Origin: Rhizobium sp. Q54
GTDB taxonomy: Bacteria > Pseudomonadota > Alphaproteobacteria > Reyranellales > Reyranellaceae
Length of the DNA: 45,579 bases
Direction: 5' to 3'
Assembly (NCBI GenBank): GCA_945903635.1
Contig: CAMDOT010000019.1
Coordinates: 1-45,579, forward strand
Under the pieces are notes generated by a model. That model had not been told where the DNA came from. It saw nothing but the letters and a program-made list of their open reading frames with translations, and ran no database searches. Both the position numbers and the translations under genes were made by a program. Of this stretch, positions 7,865-15,209 are shown piece by piece (the stretch's first letter is position 1; each line of letters begins with the position of its first letter).

Positions 7865-8653
7865 TCAGGCAGACTGTGGCCGCCGTGTGGCAGAACCGGC
7901 CGATGCCCTGCCGGAACTCCTGGGCGCCGGCACGGGTTTGGCCCTGATCCGCACCGCGCGACCGTCCGGCTGATCCATGTCGAAGGCGCCGGTCTGGCGG
8001 ACGAGATCGCTCAGCTTGCGAAAACCATAGGTGCGGGGATCGAAGTCGGAGGCGATGTTGGCCAGGCGCTGGCCGACCGCGCCCAGTCCGACCCAGCCGT
8101 CCTCGCTCTCCATCTGGGCGATCGCCTTGGCCAGGACCGGCACGGCGGCACTCACCGGCTGCAGCGATTTGGACGATGGCCCCTGGTCGGGGGTCGACAC
8201 CTCGGCCTCCGGCAGGAGGTTTTCGGTATAGACGAACCTTCGGCAGGCCTGCCGGAAGCTCTCCGGTGTCTTCTGCGCGCCGAAGCCGTAGACGTCGGCG
8301 CCTTCCTCGCGCAGGCGCGACGCCAGGCGCGTGAAATCGCTGTCGGAGGAGACGAGACAGAAGCCGTCGAATCGCCGGCTGTGCAGCAGGTCCATGGCGT
8401 CGATCACCAGGGCGATGTCGGAGGCGTTCTTGCCCGAGGTGTAGGCGAACTGCTGATAGGGATCGATCGCGTACTTCTGCAGGATCTCGGACCACGACTT
8501 GAGCCGGGGGCTCGAGAAATCGCCGTAGATCCTGCGCACACTGGCCTCGCCGAACTTGGCGACCTCCTCGAACAGGCCGGCGGCGATGCGTGGCGAGGTG
8601 TTGTCGGCGTCGATCAGGACGGCGAAGCGGCGCAGGCGGTTGTCGTCGGCCAT
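7865..8653 (-). CDS. NYN-domain protein with C-terminal OST-HTH
   Basis: A 262-residue protein. The N-terminal half is a NYN/LabA (DUF88) PIN-like fold: AVLIDADNTSP with metal-binding Asp residues, KNASDIALVIDAMDLL, and FCLVSSDSDFTRLASRLREEGADVYGFG. The C-terminal part (SEDGWVGLGAVGQRLANI...FDPRTYGFRKLSDLVRQ) matches the OST-HTH/LOTUS RNA-binding domain, followed by a basic tail. The pairing suggests RNA-targeted nuclease activity or RNA binding; targets are unknown. ATG 8653 is used because the longer frame (to 8722) would run into the methyltransferase gene and lacks family similarity. Between 7740 and 7864 I see no gene. Confidence 0.88.
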   Translation of the reverse strand: MADDNRLRRFAVLIDADNTSPRIAAGLFEEVAKFGEASVRRIYGDFSSPRLKSWSEILQKYAIDPYQQFAYTSGKNASDIALVIDAMDLLHSRRFDGFCLVSSDSDFTRLASRLREEGADVYGFGAQKTPESFRQACRRFVYTENLLPEAEVSTPDQGPSSKSLQPVSAAVPVLAKAIAQMESEDGWVGLGAVGQRLANIASDFDPRTYGFRKLSDLVRQTGAFDMDQPDGRAVRIRAKPVPAPRSSGRASAGSATRRPQSA

Positions 8654-8715
8654 GTCAGGCACCCTATTCTGCCGCGAGGGGGCGTTCACCCCGGAGAACC
8701 ATTCTACGCCGCGGC

Positions 8716-9447
8716 TCAACATCCGGCGATTGCGATGATCTCCCGGCTTTCCGGACTGAATGGCGAGCCATTCCAGTCGCCATACCAGGTGACATTGTCC
8801 AGACCAGCCTCCGCAAGGACCTTGGCGACCTCATCCCGAGCCATGAAGCGAAGCGTGTTGGTCGTCACCAGAAGGTCGTCCGGGCCGAATTGGAAGCGGG
8901 TCTCGAACGTGACGAAGGGTCCGTCCACCGAGCGGAGGGCGTAGTGAACGTCCACGGCGCCCGCATTGGGGACGTGAACGCGCGTCGTCGTCCGCTCCGG
9001 CGTCCAGGTCTCCCAGGCGCGGACAAGCGCATTGCGGGTTTCGAAGGCTATGCGTCCGCCCGGGCTGAGGTGGCGGCGAAGATTGGCGAGTGCGGCCGCG
9101 ATCTCCCGGTCTTCCAGGAACACCTGAAAGACGTGGCCTGTCATGACGATGAAATCGAACCGCGTTTCGAGCGCCAGGTGCGCCGCGTCGCCGGTGATCC
9201 AGGTAACTGTTTTGCCGCCGGGCCGGGCGCGGGCGACATCGAGCATCGCGGGCGCGGGATCGACCCCCGTCACAAGATGGCCGCGCGCGGCCAACTCGCA
9301 GGCGAGCCAGCCGGTTCCGCAACCCATGTCCAGGACAGCGCGCGGCGCATCGCCGGCCAGGTCCAGATAGAACCGGTCGGCCGCATTCGGGGGATTTAGT
9401 TCGTCGTAGACCGCCGCGAGGCGGGGATCGGTATAGCTGCGGGACAA
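8716..9447 (-). CDS. Class I SAM-dependent methyltransferase
   Basis: A 243-residue Rossmann-fold methyltransferase. Motif I is VLDMGCGTGWLACELA, the acidic residue after strand 2 is in VTGVDPAPAMLDVAR, motif II is WITGDAAHLAL, and motif IV is FDFIVMTGHVFQVF. The C-terminal half (RSVDGPFVTFETRFQFGPDDLLVTTNTLRFM) resembles the SAM methyltransferase group often annotated as ubiquinone or biotin biosynthesis-like, but the substrate is not evident. The start appears to be TTG 9447; no ATG occurs between it and motif I. Confidence 0.88.
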   Translation of the reverse strand: MSRSYTDPRLAAVYDELNPPNAADRFYLDLAGDAPRAVLDMGCGTGWLACELAARGHLVTGVDPAPAMLDVARARPGGKTVTWITGDAAHLALETRFDFIVMTGHVFQVFLEDREIAAALANLRRHLSPGGRIAFETRNALVRAWETWTPERTTTRVHVPNAGAVDVHYALRSVDGPFVTFETRFQFGPDDLLVTTNTLRFMARDEVAKVLAEAGLDNVTWYGDWNGSPFSPESREIIAIAGC

Positions 9448-9480
9448 CGATGATCTCTATCTCAGCAGCACGCCGTCGGG

Positions 9481-10149
9481 TCAGGCAGCTGACGTGGCGT
9501 AGATCGCGTCAACATGAATGTCGGCGCAATCGAGCAGCGGGAAAGGGGACGTACCGCCCTGGAAGGCGAGGAACAGGTCGGTGCCGCCCAGCATGATCGC
9601 CTGCGCACCGCGCTGCATCAGCTGCTCGCCCGCCTTGAAGAACACATCCCGCTGCGGGATGGTGACACGGCCGATCTGCGCCATCGCCATGTAGGCATCC
9701 CCTACATGATCGAACATGTCGCCGTCGGGCGCCATCAGCTCGGCCGAGGACACGCCGCCATAGAGCTTGGTCTGCATGACCAGGCGCGTGCCCAGCACGC
9801 CGATCTTCTGGAGACCGGACTTCCTGATCGCGGCATCGACAGCGCGGACGCCGTGGACCAGCGGCAGCGGCGAAATCGGCAGCAGTTCGTTGATGCAGAA
9901 ATGCCCGCCCATCGACGTGACGGCGGCGGCCTGGGCCCCGGCGGCTTTTAGGCGCCCGATCAGGCCGGCAAAGATCTCGGCCTGGCGGCCGGGATTGCCG
10001 CCGGTCAGGTTCTTGGACATCTCGCGCACGTCGGCATGGGCGATCGTGCAGTCGAGCGGGATGCCGGCGGCGACATGACGGTCGATCATGCCGCGGTAAT
10101 AGAAGTCAGTTGCGGCAGGACCTATGCCACCTATGAGTCCGATATGCAT
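9481..10149 (-). CDS. Asp/Glu racemase-fold protein lacking both catalytic Cys
   Basis: A 222-residue member of the aspartate/glutamate racemase superfamily, with MHIGLIGGIGPAATDFYYR, an internal KIGVLGTRLVMQTKLY and C-terminal GAQAIMLGGTDLFLAF. In active racemases the two catalytic cysteines sit in a CNT-type motif and in LGCTE. Here those positions read TSMGGH and LGGTD, so neither cysteine is at its usual place (one Cys follows in HFC). It may be a lyase or isomerase with altered chemistry, or non-catalytic. ATG 10149 is preferred over 10167 because the family starts at the MxIGLIGG strand. Confidence 0.82.
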   Translation of the reverse strand: MHIGLIGGIGPAATDFYYRGMIDRHVAAGIPLDCTIAHADVREMSKNLTGGNPGRQAEIFAGLIGRLKAAGAQAAAVTSMGGHFCINELLPISPLPLVHGVRAVDAAIRKSGLQKIGVLGTRLVMQTKLYGGVSSAELMAPDGDMFDHVGDAYMAMAQIGRVTIPQRDVFFKAGEQLMQRGAQAIMLGGTDLFLAFQGGTSPFPLLDCADIHVDAIYATSAA

Positions 10150-10274
10150 ACCGTGACTGTCTCCCATTGTCCGGCGAGCGGCAACTGGTCAGCGTCGATG
10201 GACGACGCTGTGAACATGATCGAAGATTGGGAAGCGGCTCAGACCGGCAGCATAGCGATGCATCGGGCTAAGGC

Positions 10275-10457
10275 ATGAATTGGCGTCTATGGACATGGAA
10301 AGAGTATGCGGTCGTTATCGGCCTCGGCCTGGTATTCGGCGGGATTTACTATTTCGAATTCTTCGTGCCGCATTCTAAGGTCAATTCAGGTTTTGGCCCG
10401 GAATGGGACTGCGTTACCCCGAGGCCGAATGTGCCTGTGTGCAACAAGAGGCCTTAG
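10275..10457 (+). CDS. Small single-pass membrane protein (hypothetical)
   Basis: A 60-residue frame with one clear hydrophobic segment (AVVIGLGLVFGGIYYFEFFV, about residues 12-31) after a Trp-rich start (MNWRLWTWKEY), and a short polar tail with two Cys. The region is less GC-rich than its neighbours. The start overlaps the end of another short frame (ATGA), which may hint at translational coupling, but I do not trust the upstream frame. No family recognised. Confidence 0.5.
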   Translation: MNWRLWTWKEYAVVIGLGLVFGGIYYFEFFVPHSKVNSGFGPEWDCVTPRPNVPVCNKRP

Positions 10458-10563
10458 CCTTCGAGTGAGATATCCCGCTGCCGGATCTCCACAGGCTCCG
10501 CTTTCAAACTGACTCACTACCCGATTTGCAGGTTCAGCCGATTCCAGCTACATTTTTTGCTAC

Positions 10564-10586
10564 GATGGGCGCTCTCCAAGCCCATC
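10564..10586 (+). other. Hairpin upstream of terminase-like gene
   Basis: Perfect 7-base stem GATGGGC/GCCCATC around a 9-base loop, eight bases before the terminator hairpin at 10594. Together they form a tandem stem-loop leader for the gene at 10647. Confidence 0.5.
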
Positions 10587-10593
10587 CCGACAG

Positions 10594-10623
10594 CGCCCCC
10601 GGACCCGTCCGGCGGGCGTTTTT
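10594..10623 (+). terminator. Intrinsic terminator
   Basis: Stem CGCCC-CCGGA pairs with TCCGG-(C)-GGGCG around a CCCG loop, with one bulged C, followed directly by TTTTT. It ends 24 bases before the ATG of the terminase-like gene, so it either ends upstream transcription or attenuates that gene. Confidence 0.75.
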
Positions 10624-10646
10624 CTTTGCCCAAACAGGACCTTGAA

Positions 10647-11124
10647 ATGACTGAAATCAAACGCTGCTGGCGGCCGCAGGGCCGCGTCCTGCGCGAATTT
10701 GCGCGCACCGGCTCGATCTCCGCCGCCTGCCGCGCTTCGGGCCTCGCCCGTCGCACCGTCTACAACTGGCGCGACGCCGATGCCGACTTCCGCCGCCGCT
10801 GGGAGGGCGCGCGCGAGCGTGGCGTCGGGCGCGTGCGCGACGAACTCATGGAGCGCGCCTTGGTCGGTACCGAGGTGCCGGTGTGGCACGACGGCCGGAT
10901 TGTCGATCATGTCGCGGAGCCGGACTCCCGCGTGCTGTGGAGGCTGCTGCAGGCACTGCAAGCAGACACCTATGGACCGCGGGCGGCCGAGTTGCGAGCG
11001 GACCGCCGAGTTCACGCGCCGGCTCGATGAAGCGGACAAGCGCGTGGCGGCCTACGACGCCAAACTCCAGGCCGAGCGCGACGCCGCCCTCAAGGGGCAG
11101 GAGAAATCCCATGACGTCGGGTAG
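10647..11124 (+). pseudogene. Phage terminase small-subunit-like HTH protein, frameshifted
   Basis: Starts at ATG 10647 after CAGGAC. The N-terminal part (VLREFARTGSISAACRASGLARRTVYNWRDADADFRRRWEGARERGV) is the helix-turn-helix of Nu1/terminase-small-subunit-like proteins from phages and gene-transfer-like elements. It continues with the usual RALVGTEVPVWHDGRIVDHV segment. The frame stops at 11030 after ADRRVHAPAR. The +1 frame from about 10990 to 11124 carries the coiled, Lys/Glu-rich tail expected of the family (FTRRLDEADKRVAAYDAKLQ). This indicates a one-base frameshift near 10985-11000, or a sequence error. No other phage packaging genes lie nearby, so it looks like a prophage remnant. 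Confidence 0.65.
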
Positions 11125-11167
11125 ACGGCGCCGGTGGCACAGCCGATCAGGGGGCGGTTCACTTGTC

Positions 11168-11236
11168 GGCTCAAGGGCTTGAGCCTGATCCGTGGCACAG
11201 GCAGCGGGACAACGCGTGGCACAACGACGTGTGCCA
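11168..11236. other. Two palindromes in convergent spacer
   Basis: GGCTCAAG-GG-CTTGAGCC at 11168-11185 and TGGCACA/TGTGCCA at 11217-11236 lie between the terminase remnant and the end of the ABC operon on the other strand. Neither has a T-tract in either direction, so a role as transcription end is only possible, not shown. Confidence 0.4.
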
Positions 11237-11260
11237 AAAAGGCCGTCCCAGGAGGTCCTC

Positions 11261-12154
11261 TCAGCGGGCCGCCTTGCGCTGGAAGATGAGGTTGGCCGCC
11301 AGCGTCAGGCCCAGCGTCACGGTCATCAGGATGAAGGCAATGGCGCCGCCGAACGGCCAGTTGGCCTGCTGGGTGAACTGGTTATAGACCAGCGGCGCCA
11401 TCATCTTGAACAGCGGTCCGCCCAGCAGGAAGGGCGTGGCATAGGCGTTCATCGCCAGGATGAAGCAGAGGATGGTGCCGGCCAGGATGCCCGGCATGGC
11501 GAGCGGCCAGAGCACGCGGCGGAACATGGTGAGGGGCGGGGCGCCCAGGCTGAAGGCGGCCTCCTCGACGGCGCGGTCGATGCTCTCGATCACGCTCTGC
11601 AGGGTCAGCACCATGAAGGGCAGGTTGACGGCGATGATGCCGATCAGAACCGCCTTCTCGGTGTACATGATCTCGAGCGGCTTCTCGATCAGGCCGAGGC
11701 CCTGCAGGCTCGAATTGAAGAAGCCCTTGTTGCCGAAGATCACCATCCAGCCGGCCGAGCGCACGGCATTGCCGACGAACAGCGGCAGCACGGTGAGGAT
11801 GATCAGCACGTTCTTGAAGCGGCTCTGCGTGCGCGCCATCACATAGGCCAGCGGAAAGCCGAGCAGCAGGCAGGCCGCCGTCACCATGACCGCGATGCGC
11901 ACCGTGGTGCCGAGGATGGCGGTATAATAGGGGTCGGTGAAGAACTTGACGTAGTTCGCGATCGTGACCGCCTCGACCATCATCTTCTTGGTCGCGACGA
12001 AGTCGTTCAGGCTGTAGCGGAACAGGAAGGCCAGCGGCGCCAGCAGGCAGAGCGCGACGAAAATCGTCGCCGGCGCCAGCAGCGCTGTCGCGGTCAGGCC
12101 TTCGCCCCGTCGCTTCTCGACGACGGGGCCCGTTGCGACGGCGGTGGCGCTCAT
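11261..12154 (-). CDS. ABC transporter permease, PotB-like
   Basis: A 297-residue inner-membrane permease of the spermidine/putrescine/opine (PotB/CysTW) type, with about six hydrophobic helices beginning at TATALLAPATIFVALCLLAPLAFLF. The cytoplasmic EAA loop is visible as EEAAFSLGAPPLTMFRRVLWPLAMPGI and docks onto the ATPase. It is the last gene of a minus-strand operon with the matching binding protein (gap six bases), ATPase, second permease and two amidohydrolases. The substrate is probably a polyamine-like, opine or small amide compound (inference from neighbours). Confidence 0.92.
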   Translation of the reverse strand: MSATAVATGPVVEKRRGEGLTATALLAPATIFVALCLLAPLAFLFRYSLNDFVATKKMMVEAVTIANYVKFFTDPYYTAILGTTVRIAVMVTAACLLLGFPLAYVMARTQSRFKNVLIILTVLPLFVGNAVRSAGWMVIFGNKGFFNSSLQGLGLIEKPLEIMYTEKAVLIGIIAVNLPFMVLTLQSVIESIDRAVEEAAFSLGAPPLTMFRRVLWPLAMPGILAGTILCFILAMNAYATPFLLGGPLFKMMAPLVYNQFTQQANWPFGGAIAFILMTVTLGLTLAANLIFQRKAAR

Positions 12155-12160
12155 GTGCCT

Positions 12161-13201
12161 TTAGCTGGGCGCCTTGAACGACTTGTTCCACCATTCCTGG
12201 AAGGCGGCATCGTTCTTGGCGATATAGCCGTAGTCGAGATCGACCAGGCGCTTCTGCTCCTCGGGCGTGAAGCCGATGCGCTTCTGCACCTTCTCCGGCA
12301 CCTTGGCGTCGGTGACCGTCGGGTTATAACCCATGTCGACGGCGAAGCCTTCCTGCGCCGAGGCCGCCATCATGGCGTCGAGATAGGCGTAGGCGCCGGC
12401 CTTGTTGGGGGCGTTCTTCGGCACGACGAAGCCCGAGATGTACATCGGCACGCCTTCCTTGGGCGCCACGGTCTCGACATTGATGCCGGCGTCCTGCCAT
12501 TGCACGGCGCGCGCCTTCCACATGATGCCGCAGGCGATTTCCTCGGTCTTGAGCGCCTGGGCGAAAGCCTCGTTCGACGGATAGATGCGGGCACCGGCCT
12601 TCCTGCATTCGATCAGGCGTGCCTTGCCCGGTTCCACGTTGCTCATCGAGCCGCCCGAGGCGAGGCCGGCGGCCATCATCGTGTACTGGTACTGGATGTC
12701 GATAATGCCGAGCTTGTTGCCGTGCTTGGGATCGAGCGTGTCGGCGAAGCCGGTCGGCGCCGCCATCAGCTTCGGGTTGAAGAGAACGACCTTGCCGGAA
12801 TAGATGTGGCCGATGCCGTAGGGATACTTCATCGCCGGAATCAGGTTCTTGGCATTGGGCATCTTGGAATAGTCGAGGGTCTCGACGACGCCCTGTTCGC
12901 TCAACTCGAACATGTCGGTCGACGAGAAGCCCGACACGTCGGTGGTGCCGCGGCGCAGCGCCTTCTCGGCCACGATCTTGGTCTTGCGCGCGGGCGCATT
13001 GGCCTCGTCCTTGACCACGTCCCAGCCCTTGGGCGCGAGCAGCGGCGTTTCGATGTTCTTGGCCAGCAGGCGCGAATAGTCGCCGCCCCAGGTGCCGAGG
13101 ACGATGCGCTTGTTGTCCTGCGCGCGGACGATGGAGGGCGCGCCCAGCGCAAGGGCGGCGCCACCCAGGACGGCGCGGCGGTTGATCGTTGAGTTGGACA
13201 T
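12161..13201 (-). CDS. ABC transporter substrate-binding protein, PotD-like
   Basis: A 346-residue periplasmic solute-binding protein. It begins with a Tat-type signal (NRRAVLGGAALALGAPSIVRAQ), then KRIVLGTWGGDYSRLL, a first strand typical of family 1 spermidine/putrescine-like binding proteins. A later GFVVPKNAPNKAGAYAYLDAMM is also characteristic. ATG 13201 has AGGAGAG just upstream; the frame extends further but without family similarity. It sits between the PotA-like and PotB-like genes, so it delivers the ligand of this importer. Ligand unknown; the two co-transcribed amidohydrolases suggest an amide or peptide-like compound. Confidence 0.93.
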   Translation of the reverse strand: MSNSTINRRAVLGGAALALGAPSIVRAQDNKRIVLGTWGGDYSRLLAKNIETPLLAPKGWDVVKDEANAPARKTKIVAEKALRRGTTDVSGFSSTDMFELSEQGVVETLDYSKMPNAKNLIPAMKYPYGIGHIYSGKVVLFNPKLMAAPTGFADTLDPKHGNKLGIIDIQYQYTMMAAGLASGGSMSNVEPGKARLIECRKAGARIYPSNEAFAQALKTEEIACGIMWKARAVQWQDAGINVETVAPKEGVPMYISGFVVPKNAPNKAGAYAYLDAMMAASAQEGFAVDMGYNPTVTDAKVPEKVQKRIGFTPEEQKRLVDLDYGYIAKNDAAFQEWWNKSFKAPS

Positions 13202-13221
13202 GAAGCTCTCCTGTTTGTTTC

Positions 13222-14289
13222 TTAATCCGTAAACACCTGGCCGGCCGACAGGGGCCAGCCGACATGGACTGGCTGCCCGACCTCCGGCGAAAAGCCGCCC
13301 TCGCGATTGGCGATCTGCACCACCAGCCGGTCGGCCGGCGAGAGGCGCACATGGATGTCGATCAGCGAGCCGAGATACGAAACGAATTCCACCGTACCCT
13401 GGAGCTGGTTGTCGAGTCCTGAAAGCGGTCCCCCCGGCAGAGATACGGGGCCGATTTCGACCCGTTCGGGCCGGAGCGACAGCACGGCGGCACCCATCTT
13501 GCCGCCGGTGCACTTCAGCTCGAGGCCGCCGCCGGTCCGGAAGTGGCCGGGCGTCTCGATGGTGCCGTCGAGAAAGGTACTGCGGCCGACGAAGCCGGCG
13601 ACGAAGCGGTTGGCTGGGCGCTCGTAAAGATCGCGCTGGCTGCCGACCTGGCGCACCTCGCCCTCGCTCATCACGACGAGGCGGTCGGCCATGGTCAGCG
13701 CTTCCTCCTGGTCGTGCGTCACCATCACCGTGGTGAGGCCGAGCTGGCGTTGCAGCTCGCGGATTTCGACCCGCACTTCCTGGCGCAGCTTGGCGTCGAG
13801 GTTGCTGAGCGGCTCGTCGAGCAGCAGCACGTCGGGCCGGATGGCGAGCGCGCGGGCGAGCGCCACGCGCTGCTGCTGGCCGCCGGAAAGCTGGCGCGGC
13901 AGGCGGCCGCCGTAGCCGGCGAGGCGGACGAGGGCGAGCACCTCCTCCACGCGCTTGCCGATGTCGGCGCGCGGGATCTTGCGCATCTCGAGGCCGAAGG
14001 CGACGTTTTGCGCCACGGTGAGGTGCGGGAAGAGTGCGTAGCTCTGGAACACCATGCCGGCGTTGCGCTTCCAGGGCGGCAGCAGCGTCACGTCCTGGCC
14101 GCCCAGCAGCACACGGCCGGCGGTGGGCTCGATGAAGCCCGCGACCATGCGTAGCGTCGTGGTCTTGCCGCAGCCCGAGGGCCCCAGCAGTACGAGGAAT
14201 TCACCATCGGCAATGGAGAGTGAGACATCCTTCACGGCATGGAAGTCGCCGTAGCGCTTGACGAGGTTCTGGATATCGAGACGCGCCAT
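13222..14289 (-). CDS. ABC transporter ATP-binding protein, PotA-like
   Basis: A 355-residue ATPase with Walker [10 protein letters not shown] (36-44), signature LSGGQQQR (133-140), Walker [13 protein letters not shown] (153-164) and the switch His in [12 protein letters not shown]-terminal TOBE-like regulatory domain ([35 protein letters not shown]) is typical of PotA/UgpC-type importers. The start ATG 14289 shares one base with the stop of the upstream permease (TGATG), indicating translational coupling. It powers uptake through the two permeases of the operon. Confidence 0.94.
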   Translation of the reverse strand: MARLDIQNLVKRYGDFHAVKDVSLSIADGEFLVLLGPSGCGKTTTLRMVAGFIEPTAGRVLLGGQDVTLLPPWKRNAGMVFQSYALFPHLTVAQNVAFGLEMRKIPRADIGKRVEEVLALVRLAGYGGRLPRQLSGGQQQRVALARALAIRPDVLLLDEPLSNLDAKLRQEVRVEIRELQRQLGLTTVMVTHDQEEALTMADRLVVMSEGEVRQVGSQRDLYERPANRFVAGFVGRSTFLDGTIETPGHFRTGGGLELKCTGGKMGAAVLSLRPERVEIGPVSLPGGPLSGLDNQLQGTVEFVSYLGSLIDIHVRLSPADRLVVQIANREGGFSPEVGQPVHVGWPLSAGQVFTD

Positions 14290-15113
14290 CAGACCACCCG
14301 CGCCAGTTTGACGTAGCGGTCGGTGATCAGCATGGCGACGGCGATCAGCAGGATCTGGATCACCGAGACGGCGGCAATGGTCGGATCGATCTTCCACTCC
14401 AGATATTGAAGGATGACGATGGGCAGGGTCGTGCGGCCGGCGCCGACCAGGAACAGGCTCATCTCGAGATTGCCGAAGGAGGTGACGAAGCCGAACAGCG
14501 CGCCGGCCACGATGCCGGGCCGGATCGACGGCAGGGTGATGCGCCAGAAAGTAACCCAGGAGTTGGCGCCGAGGTTTTGTGCCGCCTCTTCGATCGCACG
14601 GTCGACGCCGACGAGGCTCGCCGTCACCAGCCGCACCACCCAGGGAATGACGATGACGATATGGCCGGCGACCAGCGCGTAGAAGGTGCCCAGCACGTCG
14701 ACATCGAGCGCATTCTCGGCCTCGACATGGAACACATACATCGCCGTGCCCAGTACCACGCCCGGCACCACCACCGGCAACAGCAGCAGATTGGCCAGCG
14801 GCCCACGGCCCTTGAAGTTATAGCGCACGAGACAGAGCGCGGCCGGCACGCCCAGTGCCAGCCCGATCGCCGTCGCCAGCACGCCGACGCGGAAGGACAG
14901 CGAGAAACCGTCGACGAACTTCCGCTGATCGAGGATGGCCGCGAACCATTTCAGGCTGTAGCCCTCGGGCGGAAAGGACGGGATTTCCTGGCGGAAGAAG
15001 GCGAGCCACACCACGAAGATCAGCGGCAGCAAGATATAGGCCAGCGCCAGGCCGGCAGCACCGTTCAGTGCCCAGCGTCCGGCGCGGCGGCGGATGACGG
15101 CGAGGCTCATCAT
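14289..15113 (-). CDS. ABC transporter permease, PotC-like
   Basis: A 274-residue inner-membrane permease. Hydrophobic helices start at WALNGAAGLALAYILLPLIFVVWLAFF, and the EAA loop is EEAAQNLGANSWVTFWRITLPSIRPGIVAG. It is the second permease subunit of the polyamine/opine-type importer, coupled to the ATPase gene by a TGATG overlap. A 96-base spacer with a multi-stem palindromic structure separates it from the upstream amidohydrolase gene. Confidence 0.92.
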   Translation of the reverse strand: MMSLAVIRRRAGRWALNGAAGLALAYILLPLIFVVWLAFFRQEIPSFPPEGYSLKWFAAILDQRKFVDGFSLSFRVGVLATAIGLALGVPAALCLVRYNFKGRGPLANLLLLPVVVPGVVLGTAMYVFHVEAENALDVDVLGTFYALVAGHIVIVIPWVVRLVTASLVGVDRAIEEAAQNLGANSWVTFWRITLPSIRPGIVAGALFGFVTSFGNLEMSLFLVGAGRTTLPIVILQYLEWKIDPTIAAVSVIQILLIAVAMLITDRYVKLARVV

Positions 15114-15118
15114 TGGAT

Positions 15119-15191
15119 CGCGGGCCTCCAGGCCCGCCTCATGAGATGAGCGGGCGCGGGCGGAGTAATCTCCGCCCTGAGGAGGCCCGCG
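15119..15191. repeat. Three-way-junction palindromic element
   Basis: The outer stem CGCGGGCCTCC (15119-15129) pairs with GGAGGCCCGCG (15181-15191). It encloses two further hairpins: GCCCGC(c)TCAT / ATGAGCGGGC (about 15132-15154, loop GAG) and the perfect GGCGGAG / CTCCGCC (15159-15176, loop TAAT). It lies within the operon, between the first amidohydrolase and the PotC-like gene, so it would be in the mRNA. It could be an intergenic repeat or an mRNA-processing and stability hairpin. Confidence 0.65.
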
Positions 15192-15209
15192 GTCCGATGA
15201 GGAACGCTC

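Noticed and set aside
10147..10278. Short plus-strand frame ending in ATGA with the small membrane protein gene
   Set aside because: Only about 43 plausible codons, no ribosome site, no recognised motif; coupling alone is too weak.
10515..10560. tRNA-like text (GGTTCAGCC...GATTCC) followed by T-run
   Set aside because: No acceptor or anticodon stem could be formed; not a tRNA or a clear attachment-site fragment.
11130..11225. Three GTGGCAC occurrences resembling sigma-54 -24 elements
   Set aside because: None has a GC at the right -12 spacing, and no gene follows in the correct direction.
11192..13192. 666-codon plus-strand frame opposite the ABC genes
   Set aside because: Antisense of a confirmed permease and binding protein; Gln/His/Gly/Arg-rich with no family match.
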